The notes: a model not told the origin generated them from the sequence alone. Positions 8,657 through 17,589 are shown, numbered from the stretch's first letter. The stretch: DNA of 64,000 nt from CAZOHC01 sp964579845 (GCA_964579845.1 CAZOHC010000001.1:1-64000), one strand, 5' to 3'. Translations and numbers: made by a program.

Positions 8657-8780
8657 AACCGTAAAAAAAAAGACATTAGGATATTTCAATATTAAGCGAT
8701 AAAAGAGCTTTTGAGCTTTTCTTAATATCCTTGCCCGCCGAAAGGCAGGTTAGTATCCCAATATCTTAATATCTTTCAGA
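8657..8780. repeat. Intergenic spacer with word repeats and a GAAA-loop hairpin
   Basis: Between rpoA and rplQ. It contains near-repeats of TTAATATC and ATATTAAG, a doubled GAGCTTTT, and a compact hairpin at 8733-8750 (CCCGCC-GAAA-GGCAGG). There is no U-tract, so it is not an obvious terminator. It may be a mobile palindrome or an RNA-processing site. Confidence 0.4.
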
Positions 8781-9707
8781 TTAAGCAGGTAAATTGATGC
8801 CTTTTTCCTGTAATTTCTCGTCAATGACAGAAACTGATTTCCCTCCCATATTTCGCATGGAAGTCAGGTCGCGGCGTGGAGTCTTTAACAGTTGTTCTAC
8901 TGTCTCAATACCGCCGTTTCTCAGCGAATTATAGATTCTGGTCGGTAAATCGAGCTCATCAATTGTCAACTGCAGAAGACTTTCAGGAACGGAAACAGTA
9001 CTGACTGCGTCCTCAGTCTCAACTTCTTCCTGATTTGGCTGGTAGATCTGCGCAAATGAGTTTGCGAGAATCTTTGCAGCTTCTTCCAACGCTTCCTGTG
9101 GTTTAACGACACCGTTTGTCCAGATCTTCATGACTAATTTGTCTAAATCAGTCTGGCGACCGACACGGGTTGATTCAACTGCATACGTCACCCGTTTTAC
9201 CGGAGTAAAGATCGCATCCGTCGGAATCATACCGACACCTGATGAACGGCGTTCTTCAGCGAGTGAGAACCCGAGACCCCGCTCGACTGTTAATTCCATC
9301 TCAAGTTTTGATTTATTATTTGCTAATGAACCGAGGTACTGATCTTTATCAACGACCTCAACACCATCTGAGATCTGCAGATCAGCAGAGGTAATCTCTT
9401 TCGGTCCGGTAACTGAGAGTTTAACAGTTGCGCTATCTTTTGAATCAAGTAAGCGAAGATTCAGTTGTTTAATATTAAGAATAAGATCGACAACGTTTTC
9501 TTTCAGACCAGGAACGGTAGAGAATTTGTGTTTGACACCTGAGATCTTAATCGAGGTTACTGCTGCACCGGGAATCGACGTGTAGAGAACGCGTCGCAGT
9601 GCATTTCCGATGGTGTACCCATAGCCCGGCTCCAGCGGTTCGATAACGAACTCACCGTAGTCGTTTGTTGCGGTTGCTTCTTTGACTGAAAAAGTTAAGT
9701 TATTCAT
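8781..9707 (-). CDS. rpoA: DNA-directed RNA polymerase alpha subunit
   Basis: 308 residues with both domains. The N-terminal dimerisation domain contains EPLEPGYGYTIGNALRRVL and VKHKFSTVPGLKENVVDLILN. The C-terminal helix-hairpin-helix domain (about 235-300) has IDELDLPTRIYNSLRNGGI and MRNMGGKSVSVIDEKL, which contact UP elements and activators. Slightly short of the usual 315-330 residues. It lies between rpsD and rplQ in the standard order. Confidence 0.97.
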   Translation of the reverse strand: MNNLTFSVKEATATNDYGEFVIEPLEPGYGYTIGNALRRVLYTSIPGAAVTSIKISGVKHKFSTVPGLKENVVDLILNIKQLNLRLLDSKDSATVKLSVTGPKEITSADLQISDGVEVVDKDQYLGSLANNKSKLEMELTVERGLGFSLAEERRSSGVGMIPTDAIFTPVKRVTYAVESTRVGRQTDLDKLVMKIWTNGVVKPQEALEEAAKILANSFAQIYQPNQEEVETEDAVSTVSVPESLLQLTIDELDLPTRIYNSLRNGGIETVEQLLKTPRRDLTSMRNMGGKSVSVIDEKLQEKGINLPA

Positions 9708-9737
9708 AAGTACTTCTTACAAGATAGTATTATATCA

Positions 9738-10340
9738 TTATCTTGAGTAATATTCAATTATCTGTTGCGTATTGAATAAAACCTCGATATCTTCACGTTT
9801 GGGCGTGCGTAAAACCTTGCCGCTGAGCCCTTCACGATCCAGGAAAGCAAGGAGCTGCGGCTTTTCTTTCGCGAGCTGCAATACCTGCACATTCTGTTCC
9901 ATTTTCGGTGAGAGACTGATGACATCATCCACCTGCACCTGATAGGAAGGAATGTTCACTTTTTTACCGTTGACACGAACATGCCCGTGTGAGACAAGCT
10001 GTCTGGACATAAAACGAGTTTTTGCGAATCCGAGTCTATAGACTATATTATCTAATCTGGTCTCAAGAAGTGCAAGCAGCATTTCCCCTGAATCACCTTT
10101 TTGTTTCTCAACATGATCAACCATGCGGCGGAACTGTTTCTCAAGCAGTCCGTAGGTTGCTTTTGCTTTCTGTTTCTCACGAAGCTGCTGGCCGTATTCA
10201 GATGGTCGGCGGCGTCCTTTTTTCCCGTGAACACCCGGTAAGATATTCAGTCTGCGCATCAGACTTGCAGACTGTTTATCTAAAATATTGACGCCTTCAC
10301 GTCGTGCTAATTTGTGTTTCGGTCCTGTATATCGTGCCAT
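9738..10340 (-). CDS. rpsD: 30S ribosomal protein S4 (uS4)
   Basis: 200 residues. It opens MARYTGPKHKLARREG, and the S4 RNA-binding domain is at about 92-155 (RLDNIVYRLGFAKTRFMSRQ, LVSHGHVRVNGKKVNIPSY). The zinc-binding cysteines found in some S4 proteins are absent (C-minus type). It starts 1 base after the rpsK stop. Confidence 0.97.
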   Translation of the reverse strand: MARYTGPKHKLARREGVNILDKQSASLMRRLNILPGVHGKKGRRRPSEYGQQLREKQKAKATYGLLEKQFRRMVDHVEKQKGDSGEMLLALLETRLDNIVYRLGFAKTRFMSRQLVSHGHVRVNGKKVNIPSYQVQVDDVISLSPKMEQNVQVLQLAKEKPQLLAFLDREGLSGKVLRTPKREDIEVLFNTQQIIEYYSR

Positions 10341-10341
10341 A

Positions 10342-10740
10342 TTAGATTCTTCTCCTTGCTTTTGCCCGAGGTCCGTTGTGCGGAATCGGGGTCACATCAG
10401 CGATACTGATAATTGATAGTCCTGCTGCTTTAATTGCTCTGAGTGAGGAATCACGTCCGCTTCCCGGTCCTTTGACAAAGATCTCAACTGCTTTCATACC
10501 GCGACCAAGCGCACGCTTGGCTGCCTCTTCAACTGCCATTGAAGCTGCGTACGGTGTTGATTTTCTCGTGCCTTTAAATCCCTTACTTCCTGATGAACTC
10601 CATGCGATCACATCGCCTTTATCGTTGGTGATTGAAACTAACGTATTGTTAAATGTCGCCGTCACAAAAACCTTACCGTTTTCGGTAACATTATCTGCTA
10701 ATTTCTTTTTTACGACTTTTGTATTTTTCTTACTAGCCAT
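10342..10740 (-). CDS. rpsK: 30S ribosomal protein S11 (uS11)
   Basis: 132 residues with the S11 signatures [35 protein letters not shown] and the C-terminal [18 protein letters not shown]. The N-terminus is a short Lys-rich extension. Standard place between rpsM and rpsD. Confidence 0.97.
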   Translation of the reverse strand: MASKKNTKVVKKKLADNVTENGKVFVTATFNNTLVSITNDKGDVIAWSSSGSKGFKGTRKSTPYAASMAVEEAAKRALGRGMKAVEIFVKGPGSGRDSSLRAIKAAGLSIISIADVTPIPHNGPRAKARRRI

Positions 10741-10772
10741 AGTTTGATTGTTCGCTGCTTTGGGCTAACGAA

Positions 10773-11177
10773 TTACTGCTTCTTTGCTGCAGCTGCCTCC
10801 ATCTTTGCTGCTAATTCTTTTTTAATCGCTCCGATCGTGACTCTTTTACCGCGCTTTGTGCGGGCATTACTTTTCGTCCGTTGTCCGCGTGCAGGAAGCC
10901 CTCTCATATGTCTGATCCCGCGGTATGCTCCGATATCGCGAAGCCTTCTGATATCGCCATTGACCTCTGATCTGAGATCTCCTTCAAGCTTATACGTTTC
11001 CAGTGCTTTCGTGATTTTTTTAACATCTTCTTCAGTCAGGGTATGTACTCTCGTCGCACCGTCGATACCTGCCTCTTTTAAGACAGTATCAACATTACCC
11101 CGTCCGATTCCGTATAAATACGTCAACGCGATATCAACGCGCTTATCATCCGGTAAATTTACTCCAATAATTCTCAT
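10773..11177 (-). CDS. rpsM: 30S ribosomal protein S13 (uS13)
   Basis: 134 residues: RIIGVNLPDDKRVDIALTYLYGIG, helix-two-turn-helix region, and the tail RGIRHMRGLPARGQRTKSNARTKRG that contacts the P-site tRNA. The end is Ala/Lys-rich. It follows rpmJ by 7 bases. Confidence 0.97.
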   Translation of the reverse strand: MRIIGVNLPDDKRVDIALTYLYGIGRGNVDTVLKEAGIDGATRVHTLTEEDVKKITKALETYKLEGDLRSEVNGDIRRLRDIGAYRGIRHMRGLPARGQRTKSNARTKRGKRVTIGAIKKELAAKMEAAAAKKQ

Positions 11178-11184
11178 AAATCGT

Positions 11185-11298
11185 TTATCCCTGTCGCTGT
11201 TTGTGTCTTGGGTTTTCGCAAATCACGAAGACCACGCCTTTACGGCGGATTATCTTACACTTCATGCATCGAGGTTTTACACTTGCTTGTACTTTCAT
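11185..11298 (-). CDS. rpmJ: 50S ribosomal protein L36 (bL36), zinc-ribbon type
   Basis: A 37-residue gene, reading [20 protein letters not shown] and onwards. Cys11, Cys14, Cys27 and His32 form the classic L36 zinc site. It lies between infA and rpsM as in most bacteria, with an ATG at 11298 and TAA at 11185-11187. Confidence 0.96.
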   Translation of the reverse strand: MKVQASVKPRCMKCKIIRRKGVVFVICENPRHKQRQG

Positions 11299-11336
11299 AA
11301 TAAAATAAAGATTGAACCATTCAGGTTATGTTCTGA

Positions 11337-11555
11337 CTACCGGTAACGGTACACTATCCTTCCTTTGTTCTGGTCATAGGGAGTCATCTCAATTCTCACC
11401 CGGTCGCCGGGAAGAATCTTAATAAAATGCATTCGCATTTTGCCTGCCAAGTGACAGAGCACAATCGTTCCGTCCTCAAGCTCTACCCGAAATAATGTAT
11501 TAGGCAGAGACTCTTTAACAACTCCTTCTTTTTCAAAACTACCCTGATGAACCAT
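11337..11555 (-). CDS. infA: Translation initiation factor IF-1
   Basis: 72-residue S1/OB-fold protein: [40 protein letters not shown], and the end GRIVYRYR. Complete. It lies between map and rpmJ. Confidence 0.97.
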   Translation of the reverse strand: MVHQGSFEKEGVVKESLPNTLFRVELEDGTIVLCHLAGKMRMHFIKILPGDRVRIEMTPYDQNKGRIVYRYR

Positions 11556-11652
11556 AAAAACAAAAATTCGAACATCGAATTACGAAATCCGAATTTTTAC
11601 TCCAAGGTATTATATCAAATGAGCCTGGAAAGAGCAACACACAAGGAATTCC
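11556..11652. repeat. Intergenic word repeats (TTCGAA/TCGAATT type)
   Basis: The gap between map and infA includes TTCGAACATCGAATT followed by ACGAAATCCGAATTTTT: variants of (A)TCGAATT. The word resembles the AATTCGA heptamer repeated inside femX at 51.0 kb. Confidence 0.4.
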
Positions 11653-12426
11653 TCAGGGAGTTAAAACTTCAGGTCCGTCAGGTGTTATCAGCACTGTTCT
11701 CTCAAAAACGCTTGATAAACTGCCATCTGACGAGACAATCGTCCAATCATCATCACCACGGTAGCTGACATCACGACCGCCCATATTATAGATAACTTCA
11801 ATAGCAATCGTCATCCCTTCTTTGAGTTCAGGTGTTTTCTCAATCGGACGGGCAAGAAATCCGGGAACTTCCGGCGGCTCATGAAGTTCACGCCCGACAC
11901 CATGACCGACCAGTGAACGAATAATGGAGTAGCCTGCGTCTTTTTCAACAATATCCTGGATTACTTTTGAAATATGGCCGACTCTATTCCCGATCGTTGC
12001 TTCTTGTATTCCGGCCTCAAGCGCGCGCTTTCCTGCTGCAAGTAATTTTTCTTTTTCTTTATACTGCGGATCATCAGGCAGCGCTTCTCCGACGATAATA
12101 GTTTCTGCCATGTCTGTATGGAAGCCTTCGTAGAAAACACCACAGTCGATGCAGATTACATCACCCTGCTTCAGCCTGTACGCAGACGGAATACCGTGAA
12201 CAACGACCTCATTCGTACAGAAACAGACCGTATGCTTATAGCCGGGGACTCTTTGAAATCCCGGTTCTCCGCCGCGCTCCCTGATCAGTTTTTCAGCTAA
12301 TGCATCCAGTTCCAGCTCAGAAACTCCTGGTTTAGCGGCTTGAAGCACCTCCCATAAGACATCAGAGAGGATTTTTCCTCCTGTTCGCATGCTTTCAATC
12401 TCTTGTTTATTTTTTATATCAATCAT
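11653..12426 (-). CDS. map: Methionine aminopeptidase type I
   Basis: Removes the N-terminal methionine from nascent proteins. 257 residues; the dinuclear metal ligands are all visible: Asp94, Asp105, His175, Glu210 and Glu242, with substrate-binding His77 (VVVHGIPS). No N-terminal zinc/SH3 extension. Its ATG overlaps the cmk stop (ATGA). It ends with a TGA, in a frame that matches the family's end, so TGA is a genuine stop in this genome. Confidence 0.97.
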   Translation of the reverse strand: MIDIKNKQEIESMRTGGKILSDVLWEVLQAAKPGVSELELDALAEKLIRERGGEPGFQRVPGYKHTVCFCTNEVVVHGIPSAYRLKQGDVICIDCGVFYEGFHTDMAETIIVGEALPDDPQYKEKEKLLAAGKRALEAGIQEATIGNRVGHISKVIQDIVEKDAGYSIIRSLVGHGVGRELHEPPEVPGFLARPIEKTPELKEGMTIAIEVIYNMGGRDVSYRGDDDWTIVSSDGSLSSVFERTVLITPDGPEVLTP

Positions 12427-13133
12427 ATGTTTTTTCTTTTCTCTTTGAGTAATCTGAGAATGAGAGCAACGGTCTCATCCTGTGATAACTCCGAATTATC
12501 GACTATTGCATAACCTTGTTCCTCAGGATTTTTAACTAATGCTTTTGTCTCATCCTGATCATAGGTATCACGAGCGACGGTATCCTGATACACATCGTCA
12601 TAAGTAATGGTTCGCTCTCCTTGCTCTTGTAGTTGTTCTAACCTTCTTCTCGCCCGAACTTCAGGACTTGCTGTTAAGTAGATTTTCAACAAAGCATCCG
12701 GGAACACAACAGTTCCGACATCACGCCCTTCGGCTACTACGACCATGTGTTTCTGTACGTACTCCGCTCCGATCTCCCGCTGCTGTTTGATCAAGGCTGC
12801 TCTGACCTCAGGAATGCCTGAAACAAACGAGGTTTTTCGTGAGATATCATTCTGTTTAATCTCCTCTGTCACGTCCTCCTCATTCAGATACACTCGTTCG
12901 TTTCTGATCCTGATCGTTATCTCAGGAAGTGATGCGATCACTTTTGGCCGGTCAGTCAGGCTCGCGTTTCGCAGACTATATAACACGACACACCGGTACA
13001 TCACACCTGTCGGAAGGTAAAAGCCACCGAGTGCCTGTGCTAACCGGGGTGCGATTGTTCCTTTTCCGGAGGCGACAGGACCATCGAGTGCGATGATAAA
13101 TCCCGGCTGGTCTGATTGACTAACTTCTGACAT
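12423..13133 (-). CDS. cmk: Cytidylate kinase
   Basis: Phosphorylates CMP/dCMP. 236 residues with the P-loop DGPVASGKGT (17-26), a GRDVGTVVFPDA motif and RRRLEQL in the lid. It sits between adk and map, overlapping adk by 14 bases and map by 4. In most bacteria adk is followed directly by map, so the cmk insertion is a noteworthy local arrangement that puts two nucleoside monophosphate kinases together. Confidence 0.96.
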   Translation of the reverse strand: MSEVSQSDQPGFIIALDGPVASGKGTIAPRLAQALGGFYLPTGVMYRCVVLYSLRNASLTDRPKVIASLPEITIRIRNERVYLNEEDVTEEIKQNDISRKTSFVSGIPEVRAALIKQQREIGAEYVQKHMVVVAEGRDVGTVVFPDALLKIYLTASPEVRARRRLEQLQEQGERTITYDDVYQDTVARDTYDQDETKALVKNPEEQGYAIVDNSELSQDETVALILRLLKEKRKNI

Positions 13134-13677
13134 GCAGTTTTTTTAGAATATCCTGATGAATCGCTTCAACAGACTGTTCTCCGTCTATTTCAATTAAACG
13201 CCGTTTTTTGTGGTAAAAATCCAGCACCGGTTCTGTATGCTTATGAAACAACTCAATCCGTTTTCTGACTGCTGCCAGTGTCTCATCATCGCGATCCTCA
13301 CTGCTGGTATCATCTTCCCGATAAGAAAGCCGCCACAGCGCTTCACGATCAGAGACCTTCAGATAGATAACATCATCAACATCCTGATTGAATGACTCTG
13401 CCTGTTGAAGCGTTCGGGGAAATCCATCCAGGATAAATCCTTTTTCATATTCAGGACGACTGAGATAGTCATTCACAATACCGATTGTTTTCTGATTCGG
13501 TATCAAGGCTCCGGCATGCATAACTTCTTTTATGTATCGCCCGAGCTTGGTATGCTCTTTTGCAAGTTGCCTGAAGATATGCCCGGTTGAAAGATACGGG
13601 AGTTGTAATTTCTTTGACAGAAGATTTCCTTGTGTTGATTTTCCGGCACCCTGAATACCGATCAGTATAATTTTCAT
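13120..13677 (-). CDS. adk: Adenylate kinase, short form
   Basis: 185 residues: P-loop GIQGAGKST (7-15), GFILDGFPRTLQQAESF, and a short LID without zinc cysteines. Balances ATP, ADP and AMP. It follows secY and overlaps cmk. A promoter-like sequence lies directly upstream (see 13686-13713), so adk-cmk-map may have a start of their own inside the ribosomal operon. Confidence 0.96.
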   Translation of the reverse strand: MKIILIGIQGAGKSTQGNLLSKKLQLPYLSTGHIFRQLAKEHTKLGRYIKEVMHAGALIPNQKTIGIVNDYLSRPEYEKGFILDGFPRTLQQAESFNQDVDDVIYLKVSDREALWRLSYREDDTSSEDRDDETLAAVRKRIELFHKHTEPVLDFYHKKRRLIEIDGEQSVEAIHQDILKKLHVRS

Positions 13678-13685
13678 AGTAAAGT

Positions 13686-13713
13686 ATTGTAAACATTAAA
13701 AGGTACAAGGCAA
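13686..13713 (-). promoter_or_regulatory. Putative internal promoter for adk
   Basis: TTGCCT, 16 bases, TACAAT on the minus strand, with only 8 bases from the -10 to the adk ATG. It lies in a spacer made of inverted near-repeats (CAAGGTAAAAGTTTTGAAT ... GAATTTTGCCTTGTACC) around an ATCCGA/TCGGAT dyad. Confidence 0.45.
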
Positions 13714-13758
13714 AATTCACATCCGATCGGTTCGGATTCAAAACTTTTACCTTGTAAC

Positions 13759-15048
13759 TTACTTCCGTAGGAAGCCTTCGTAGTTTCTCATCACGAGCTG
13801 TGCTTCAAGAGACTTATACGTCTCCAACACTACGCTCACGACGATGAGTAAACTTGTTCCGCCGAGGAGAACTGTCTGTACCCCTGTTATGGATTTTGCA
13901 ATCGTCGGAAGAATAGCGATAAGACCGAGAAACGCCGCACCCGAGAACGTCGTTCGGATGAGAATGTAATTCAGATAGTTTGAAGTTGCCGTCCCGGGAC
14001 GAACACCGGGGATAAATCCGCCCTGCTTCTGAATTTCTTCTGAGATCTTTTTCGGATTAAACACGACAGCAGTATAGAAAAACGTAAAACCGACTACGAG
14101 GAGAAAGTAGATAACATTATAGGCAATTCCGTCCGGGTTAAACCAGGTGACGAGGAACTGCCCGATATTCCCAAGCATCGTGTTCTGTGAGGTGATTAAA
14201 AAATTACCCATCATAGACGGAAGTAATACGAGTGAGACGGCAAAGATGATCGGGATAACCCCTGCCTGGTTCAAACGAAGCGGCAGATGTGTCATCTGTG
14301 ATCCATACGTTTTATTGCCTCGGACGCGTTTTGCATAATGAATCGGAATCTGGCGGGTTGCTTCATTCACGACAATGATCGCTGCCATAACCGCAAGCCC
14401 CAACACCGCGAACACAAGCATATTCATAATGTTCTCAGCAGTAATCGTTGTGACGGTCTGGCCGAGAACCACCGGCAAACGACCGACAATACCTGCGAAA
14501 ATCAAGAACGAAATGCCGTTACCGATTCCTTTTTCGGTGATCAACTCCCCCAACCAGACCAAAATCATCGTACCGGCCGTCAGCGTAAGGACAAATGAGA
14601 TGAGCTCCAACGGACCGAGGTTGCCGATGATCTGCTGACTCCGAAGCAGAGCAAACATCCCGAATGACTGAAGAATTGCCAATGGTAGTGTCAAAAACCG
14701 TGTGTATTGATTTATTTTCTTCCTCCCGGATTCGCCTTCCTTTTGCAGCTCCTCAAGTTTCGGGAAAACCATGGTCAAGAGATTGAGAATAATGGAAGCA
14801 TTAATAAACGGCCCCAATCCCAAAGCCATGATCGAGAAATTAGCGAGCGTTCCGCCTGAGAAAATATCTAAGAGACCCAAAAACTGGTTCTGTGCAAAGA
14901 GGCTTTTTAGCTGGACGACATTAACACCGACGACCGGAATATGCGCGAGGAAACGGAATGCGATGACGATAAGTGCGGTGAAAACAATTTTTTTTCTAAC
15001 CTCCGGGGTTTTAATCAGACTGACTAAGGTTTCGACAATGCTATTCAT
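13759..15048 (-). CDS. secY: Protein translocase subunit SecY
   Basis: 429 residues, ten membrane segments. Typical features: the plug region after TM1 (FSGGTLANFSIMALGLGPFINASII), ITEKGIGNGISFLIFAGI, and the cytoplasmic loop with MTHLPLRLNQAGVIPIIFA. It forms the Sec channel with SecE/SecG, which are not in this window. Located after rplO and before adk in standard order. Confidence 0.97.
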   Translation of the reverse strand: MNSIVETLVSLIKTPEVRKKIVFTALIVIAFRFLAHIPVVGVNVVQLKSLFAQNQFLGLLDIFSGGTLANFSIMALGLGPFINASIILNLLTMVFPKLEELQKEGESGRKKINQYTRFLTLPLAILQSFGMFALLRSQQIIGNLGPLELISFVLTLTAGTMILVWLGELITEKGIGNGISFLIFAGIVGRLPVVLGQTVTTITAENIMNMLVFAVLGLAVMAAIIVVNEATRQIPIHYAKRVRGNKTYGSQMTHLPLRLNQAGVIPIIFAVSLVLLPSMMGNFLITSQNTMLGNIGQFLVTWFNPDGIAYNVIYFLLVVGFTFFYTAVVFNPKKISEEIQKQGGFIPGVRPGTATSNYLNYILIRTTFSGAAFLGLIAILPTIAKSITGVQTVLLGGTSLLIVVSVVLETYKSLEAQLVMRNYEGFLRK

Positions 15049-15057
15049 GAAGCTCCA

Positions 15058-15510
15058 CTACTCTGAGGAGATACCGTTTTCTACCCGGCCTCCTGCTTTA
15101 TTAATTTTCTCAAGAGCGCCTTTCGTTACCAGTACTTTCACTGTTAATGCTTTTGTCAGTTCGCCGTCACCAAGGATCTTCACACCTGCTTTTGTCTCTT
15201 TTTCCAAGACCAGATTGTGCTTTACTAATGCTGCTACATCGACAACACTGTTCACCGGAAGATTATTCAGGTCAGAAACATTGAGTGTCACCGGTTTGAG
15301 TTTGAAGGATTTATTTTTCTGCTTTCCGCGCAGAAACGGCAGTCGTTTAATAAGCGGCAATGCTCCTCCTTCAAAACGAAGCGGTACGTGTCCTCGTGCT
15401 TTCTGCCCTTTTGTTCCGCGTCCGGCTGTTTTAACCCGTCCTGATCCGTGACCCTGACCGAGCCTTCTTTTTGGTTTTGTTGTACTTTTTACGATTGTAT
15501 GTAATTGCAT
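15058..15510 (-). CDS. rplO: 50S ribosomal protein L15 (uL15)
   Basis: 150 residues with the conserved start (KRRLGQGHGSGRVKTAGRGTKGQKARG) and FEGGALPLIKRLP. It directly follows rpsE with a 15-base gap. No rpmD (L30) gene lies between them, on either strand. Confidence 0.97.
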   Translation of the reverse strand: MQLHTIVKSTTKPKRRLGQGHGSGRVKTAGRGTKGQKARGHVPLRFEGGALPLIKRLPFLRGKQKNKSFKLKPVTLNVSDLNNLPVNSVVDVAALVKHNLVLEKETKAGVKILGDGELTKALTVKVLVTKGALEKINKAGGRVENGISSE

Positions 15511-15525
15511 AATAAACTCCGAAAC

Positions 15526-16046
15526 TTATTTATCGGTATGATTTTTCTGGTCCTGCAAGCGAAGTTCGAGTTGACGCATGGCTTCTAGGGTTGCGTGCAC
15601 ATTACTTGCTTGATTCGTGGTTCCTAAAACCTTTGACGAGATATTCTTTATTCCGGCAGCTGAAACAACACTTCGGACTGCACCGCCTGCGATAATACCT
15701 GATCCTTTCGGTGCCGGCATGAGAATCACTTTTGCAGCACCCAGTTTCACGTCCACTCTGAACGGAATCGTATCATTCACAATCGGAACAGTAACCAAGT
15801 GTTTCTTCGCCAATAGAATCCCTTTTCGAATAGCACTTGAAACATCAGGTGCTTTCCCGAGTCCGACGCCGACACGACCTTTCTTGTCGCCGACGACGGT
15901 TAAGGCAGAAAATCCGACTTTATTACCGCCTTTGGTTTTCTTCGAGACNNNNNNNNNNAGACGCGTCTGATTTTAACTACCTGTTCTTCGAATCCGTCTG
16001 ATGACGGTGCGAACTGTTGATCTTGTCTTCTGTTTCGCTGATTCAT
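15526..16046 (-). CDS. rpsE: 30S ribosomal protein S5 (uS5), interrupted by a scaffold gap
   Basis: The ATG at 16046 overlaps the rplR stop (TAATG). The N-terminal piece ends FEEQVVKIRRV at the 10-N gap (15949-15958). The C-terminal piece resumes VSKKTKGGNKVGFSALTVVGDKKGRVGVG and runs to the end. With ten Ns the frame does not close (521 bases). The two flanks both carry GTCT at the gap edge; collapsing that overlap gives 507 bases, a continuous frame and the expected KIRRVSKKTKGG, i.e. a normal 168-residue S5. I therefore regard the gene as intact and the gap as an assembly artefact. Confidence 0.93.
15949..15958. other. Assembly gap (10 N)
   Basis: Ten undetermined bases inside rpsE. Flanking sequence suggests the true gap is negative (a 4-base overlap GTCT), because joining the ends restores the conserved S5 reading frame. 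Confidence 0.9.
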
Positions 16047-16390
16047 TAGAATGACAATCCTCCTTCTCGTGCTCCTTCAGCAATCGCTTTCACGCGACCG
16101 TGATACGCATATGATCCTTTATCAAACACAACTTTCTGTACTTTTTGAGCAGTCGCTTTCTTTGCAAGCTCTAATCCTACTGTTCTCGCCCGCTCAACTG
16201 CTGTACCTGCTGCTTTGGATAACTGCTTTTCATTAACTGACGCCAGAGTTTTTCCTGCGGTATCATCGATCAGCTGCGCATAGATGTATTTATTTGATCG
16301 AAAAACACTCAGCCTGACAGCACCGGTATTCATGCGTAATTTATTTCGTACTCTGCGTTGTCTTTGTATTTTTTGTGATACTTGTTTCAT
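16046..16390 (-). CDS. rplR: 50S ribosomal protein L18 (uL18)
   Basis: 114 residues: RRVRNKLRMNTGAVRLSVFRSNKYIYAQLIDD, VERARTVGLELAKKA, and the end FDKGSYAYHGRVKAIAEGAREGGLSF. Binds 5S rRNA with L5. It overlaps rpsE by one base (TAATG). Confidence 0.97.
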   Translation of the reverse strand: MKQVSQKIQRQRRVRNKLRMNTGAVRLSVFRSNKYIYAQLIDDTAGKTLASVNEKQLSKAAGTAVERARTVGLELAKKATAQKVQKVVFDKGSYAYHGRVKAIAEGAREGGLSF

Positions 16391-16411
16391 ACTATTCCTT
16401 TCAGGAAGATC

Positions 16412-16963
16412 TTACTTGCCTCCCACTGCTTTTGCAGCTTTTCCTGCTTTTCTTCTGACTACTTCACCGACATACTTAATACCTTTCCCTTTATACGGTT
16501 CAGGCGGTTTCACTTTTCTGATCTGTGCTGCCGTATTTCCAACGAGTGCTTTGTCAGTTCCTGAGACAGAGATCACGTTATCAGTGATTGAGAACGTTAT
16601 ACCCGGTTCAGGCGTAAATTTGACCGGATGTGAATACCCGAGTGACAGAACAAGATCAGCTCCCTGAATCTGCGCTCGGTATCCGACCCCTGATAACTCA
16701 AGTTTTTTGACGAATCCTTCATCCATTCCCTGAACGATATTTGCAAGCATTGCACGGGTTAATCCGTACAGCGCTCGAGAGTGAGGATCATTCTCTTTTT
16801 TCTGCGAAACAGTCATCACACCATCTTCATAGCTTACCTGAATCGGAGCCGGTACGGTATAAGTAGCCTCTCCTTTCGGCCCCGCAATTTTCACAGCTTG
16901 ACCGTCTATTGAGACATTAAGTGAATCTTTAATCGTGATCGGTAATTTTCCAATTTTTGACAT
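16412..16963 (-). CDS. rplF: 50S ribosomal protein L6 (uL6)
   Basis: 183 residues, two L6 repeats: MSKIGKLPITIKDSLNVSI at the start and the conserved GVGYRAQIQG, then PEPYKGKGIKYVGEVVRRKAGK near the end. It lies 8 bases after rpsH. Confidence 0.97.
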   Translation of the reverse strand: MSKIGKLPITIKDSLNVSIDGQAVKIAGPKGEATYTVPAPIQVSYEDGVMTVSQKKENDPHSRALYGLTRAMLANIVQGMDEGFVKKLELSGVGYRAQIQGADLVLSLGYSHPVKFTPEPGITFSITDNVISVSGTDKALVGNTAAQIRKVKPPEPYKGKGIKYVGEVVRRKAGKAAKAVGGK

Positions 16964-16971
16964 AGTTGCTC

Positions 16972-17364
16972 CTACCAGACTCTGAACAGTAGTTCTCCGC
17001 CGAGTCCTTTCTTTGCTGCATCTTTTCCGGTCATAACACCGGCATTCGTTGAGACAATTGACGTCATCGCGTCCTGACCAGCTTGTTCTTTAATTTTCTT
17101 CGCATTCAAATATACCCGAAGAGACGGCTTTGAGACGATAATAACCTCACTCACCACCGGGCGTCTGTTCTCATAACGAAGCCCTGCCGCAAGCACTCTT
17201 TTCCCGTCAATTTCTTCTTCTTTGACATCAGCAAGAAATCCTGCTTTGACCAATGTTTTAGCGATTGCTTTATTCACATTTGAATACGGCATCGTTACCT
17301 TTTTACGTCTGGCTAATGATGCGTTTTTAATTCTTAAAATAAAATCTGCTACTAAATAGTTCAT
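16972..17364 (-). CDS. rpsH: 30S ribosomal protein S8 (uS8)
   Basis: 130 residues. FILRIKNASLARRKKVTMPYS at the start and the C-terminal STNAGVMTGKDAAKKGLGGELLFRVW are diagnostic. It is a central 16S rRNA-binding protein. Follows rpsN with a 7-base gap. Confidence 0.97.
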   Translation of the reverse strand: MNYLVADFILRIKNASLARRKKVTMPYSNVNKAIAKTLVKAGFLADVKEEEIDGKRVLAAGLRYENRRPVVSEVIIVSKPSLRVYLNAKKIKEQAGQDAMTSIVSTNAGVMTGKDAAKKGLGGELLFRVW

Positions 17365-17371
17365 AGACTGA

Positions 17372-17557
17372 TTACCAACTTGCTTTATAAACGCCGGGTA
17401 AGACGCCTTTGCCTGCTAACTCACGGAAACACATTCGGCAGAGACCGAACCGTCTGATATATGCACGGGATCTCCCACAGATACTGCATCTGCTGACGTT
17501 GCGTACTTCGAATTTTTGCTTTTTCTTAAATTTTACGATATCTGATGTTTTTGCCAT
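17372..17557 (-). CDS. rpsN: 30S ribosomal protein S14 (uS14), zinc type
   Basis: 61 residues with the zinc ribbon CSIC (22-25) and CRMC, the short C+ form of S14. Preceded by a 75-base spacer holding a strong extended -10 promoter, so S14 may open a second transcription unit in the cluster. Confidence 0.97.
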   Translation of the reverse strand: MAKTSDIVKFKKKQKFEVRNVSRCSICGRSRAYIRRFGLCRMCFRELAGKGVLPGVYKASW

Positions 17558-17589
17558 AGTTTTTTTATCTTTCTCAAGACAGGATGTGT

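Noticed and set aside
8733..8750. Terminator between rpoA and rplQ
   Set aside because: The hairpin has no T-tract on either strand, and the genes belong to one operon in other bacteria.
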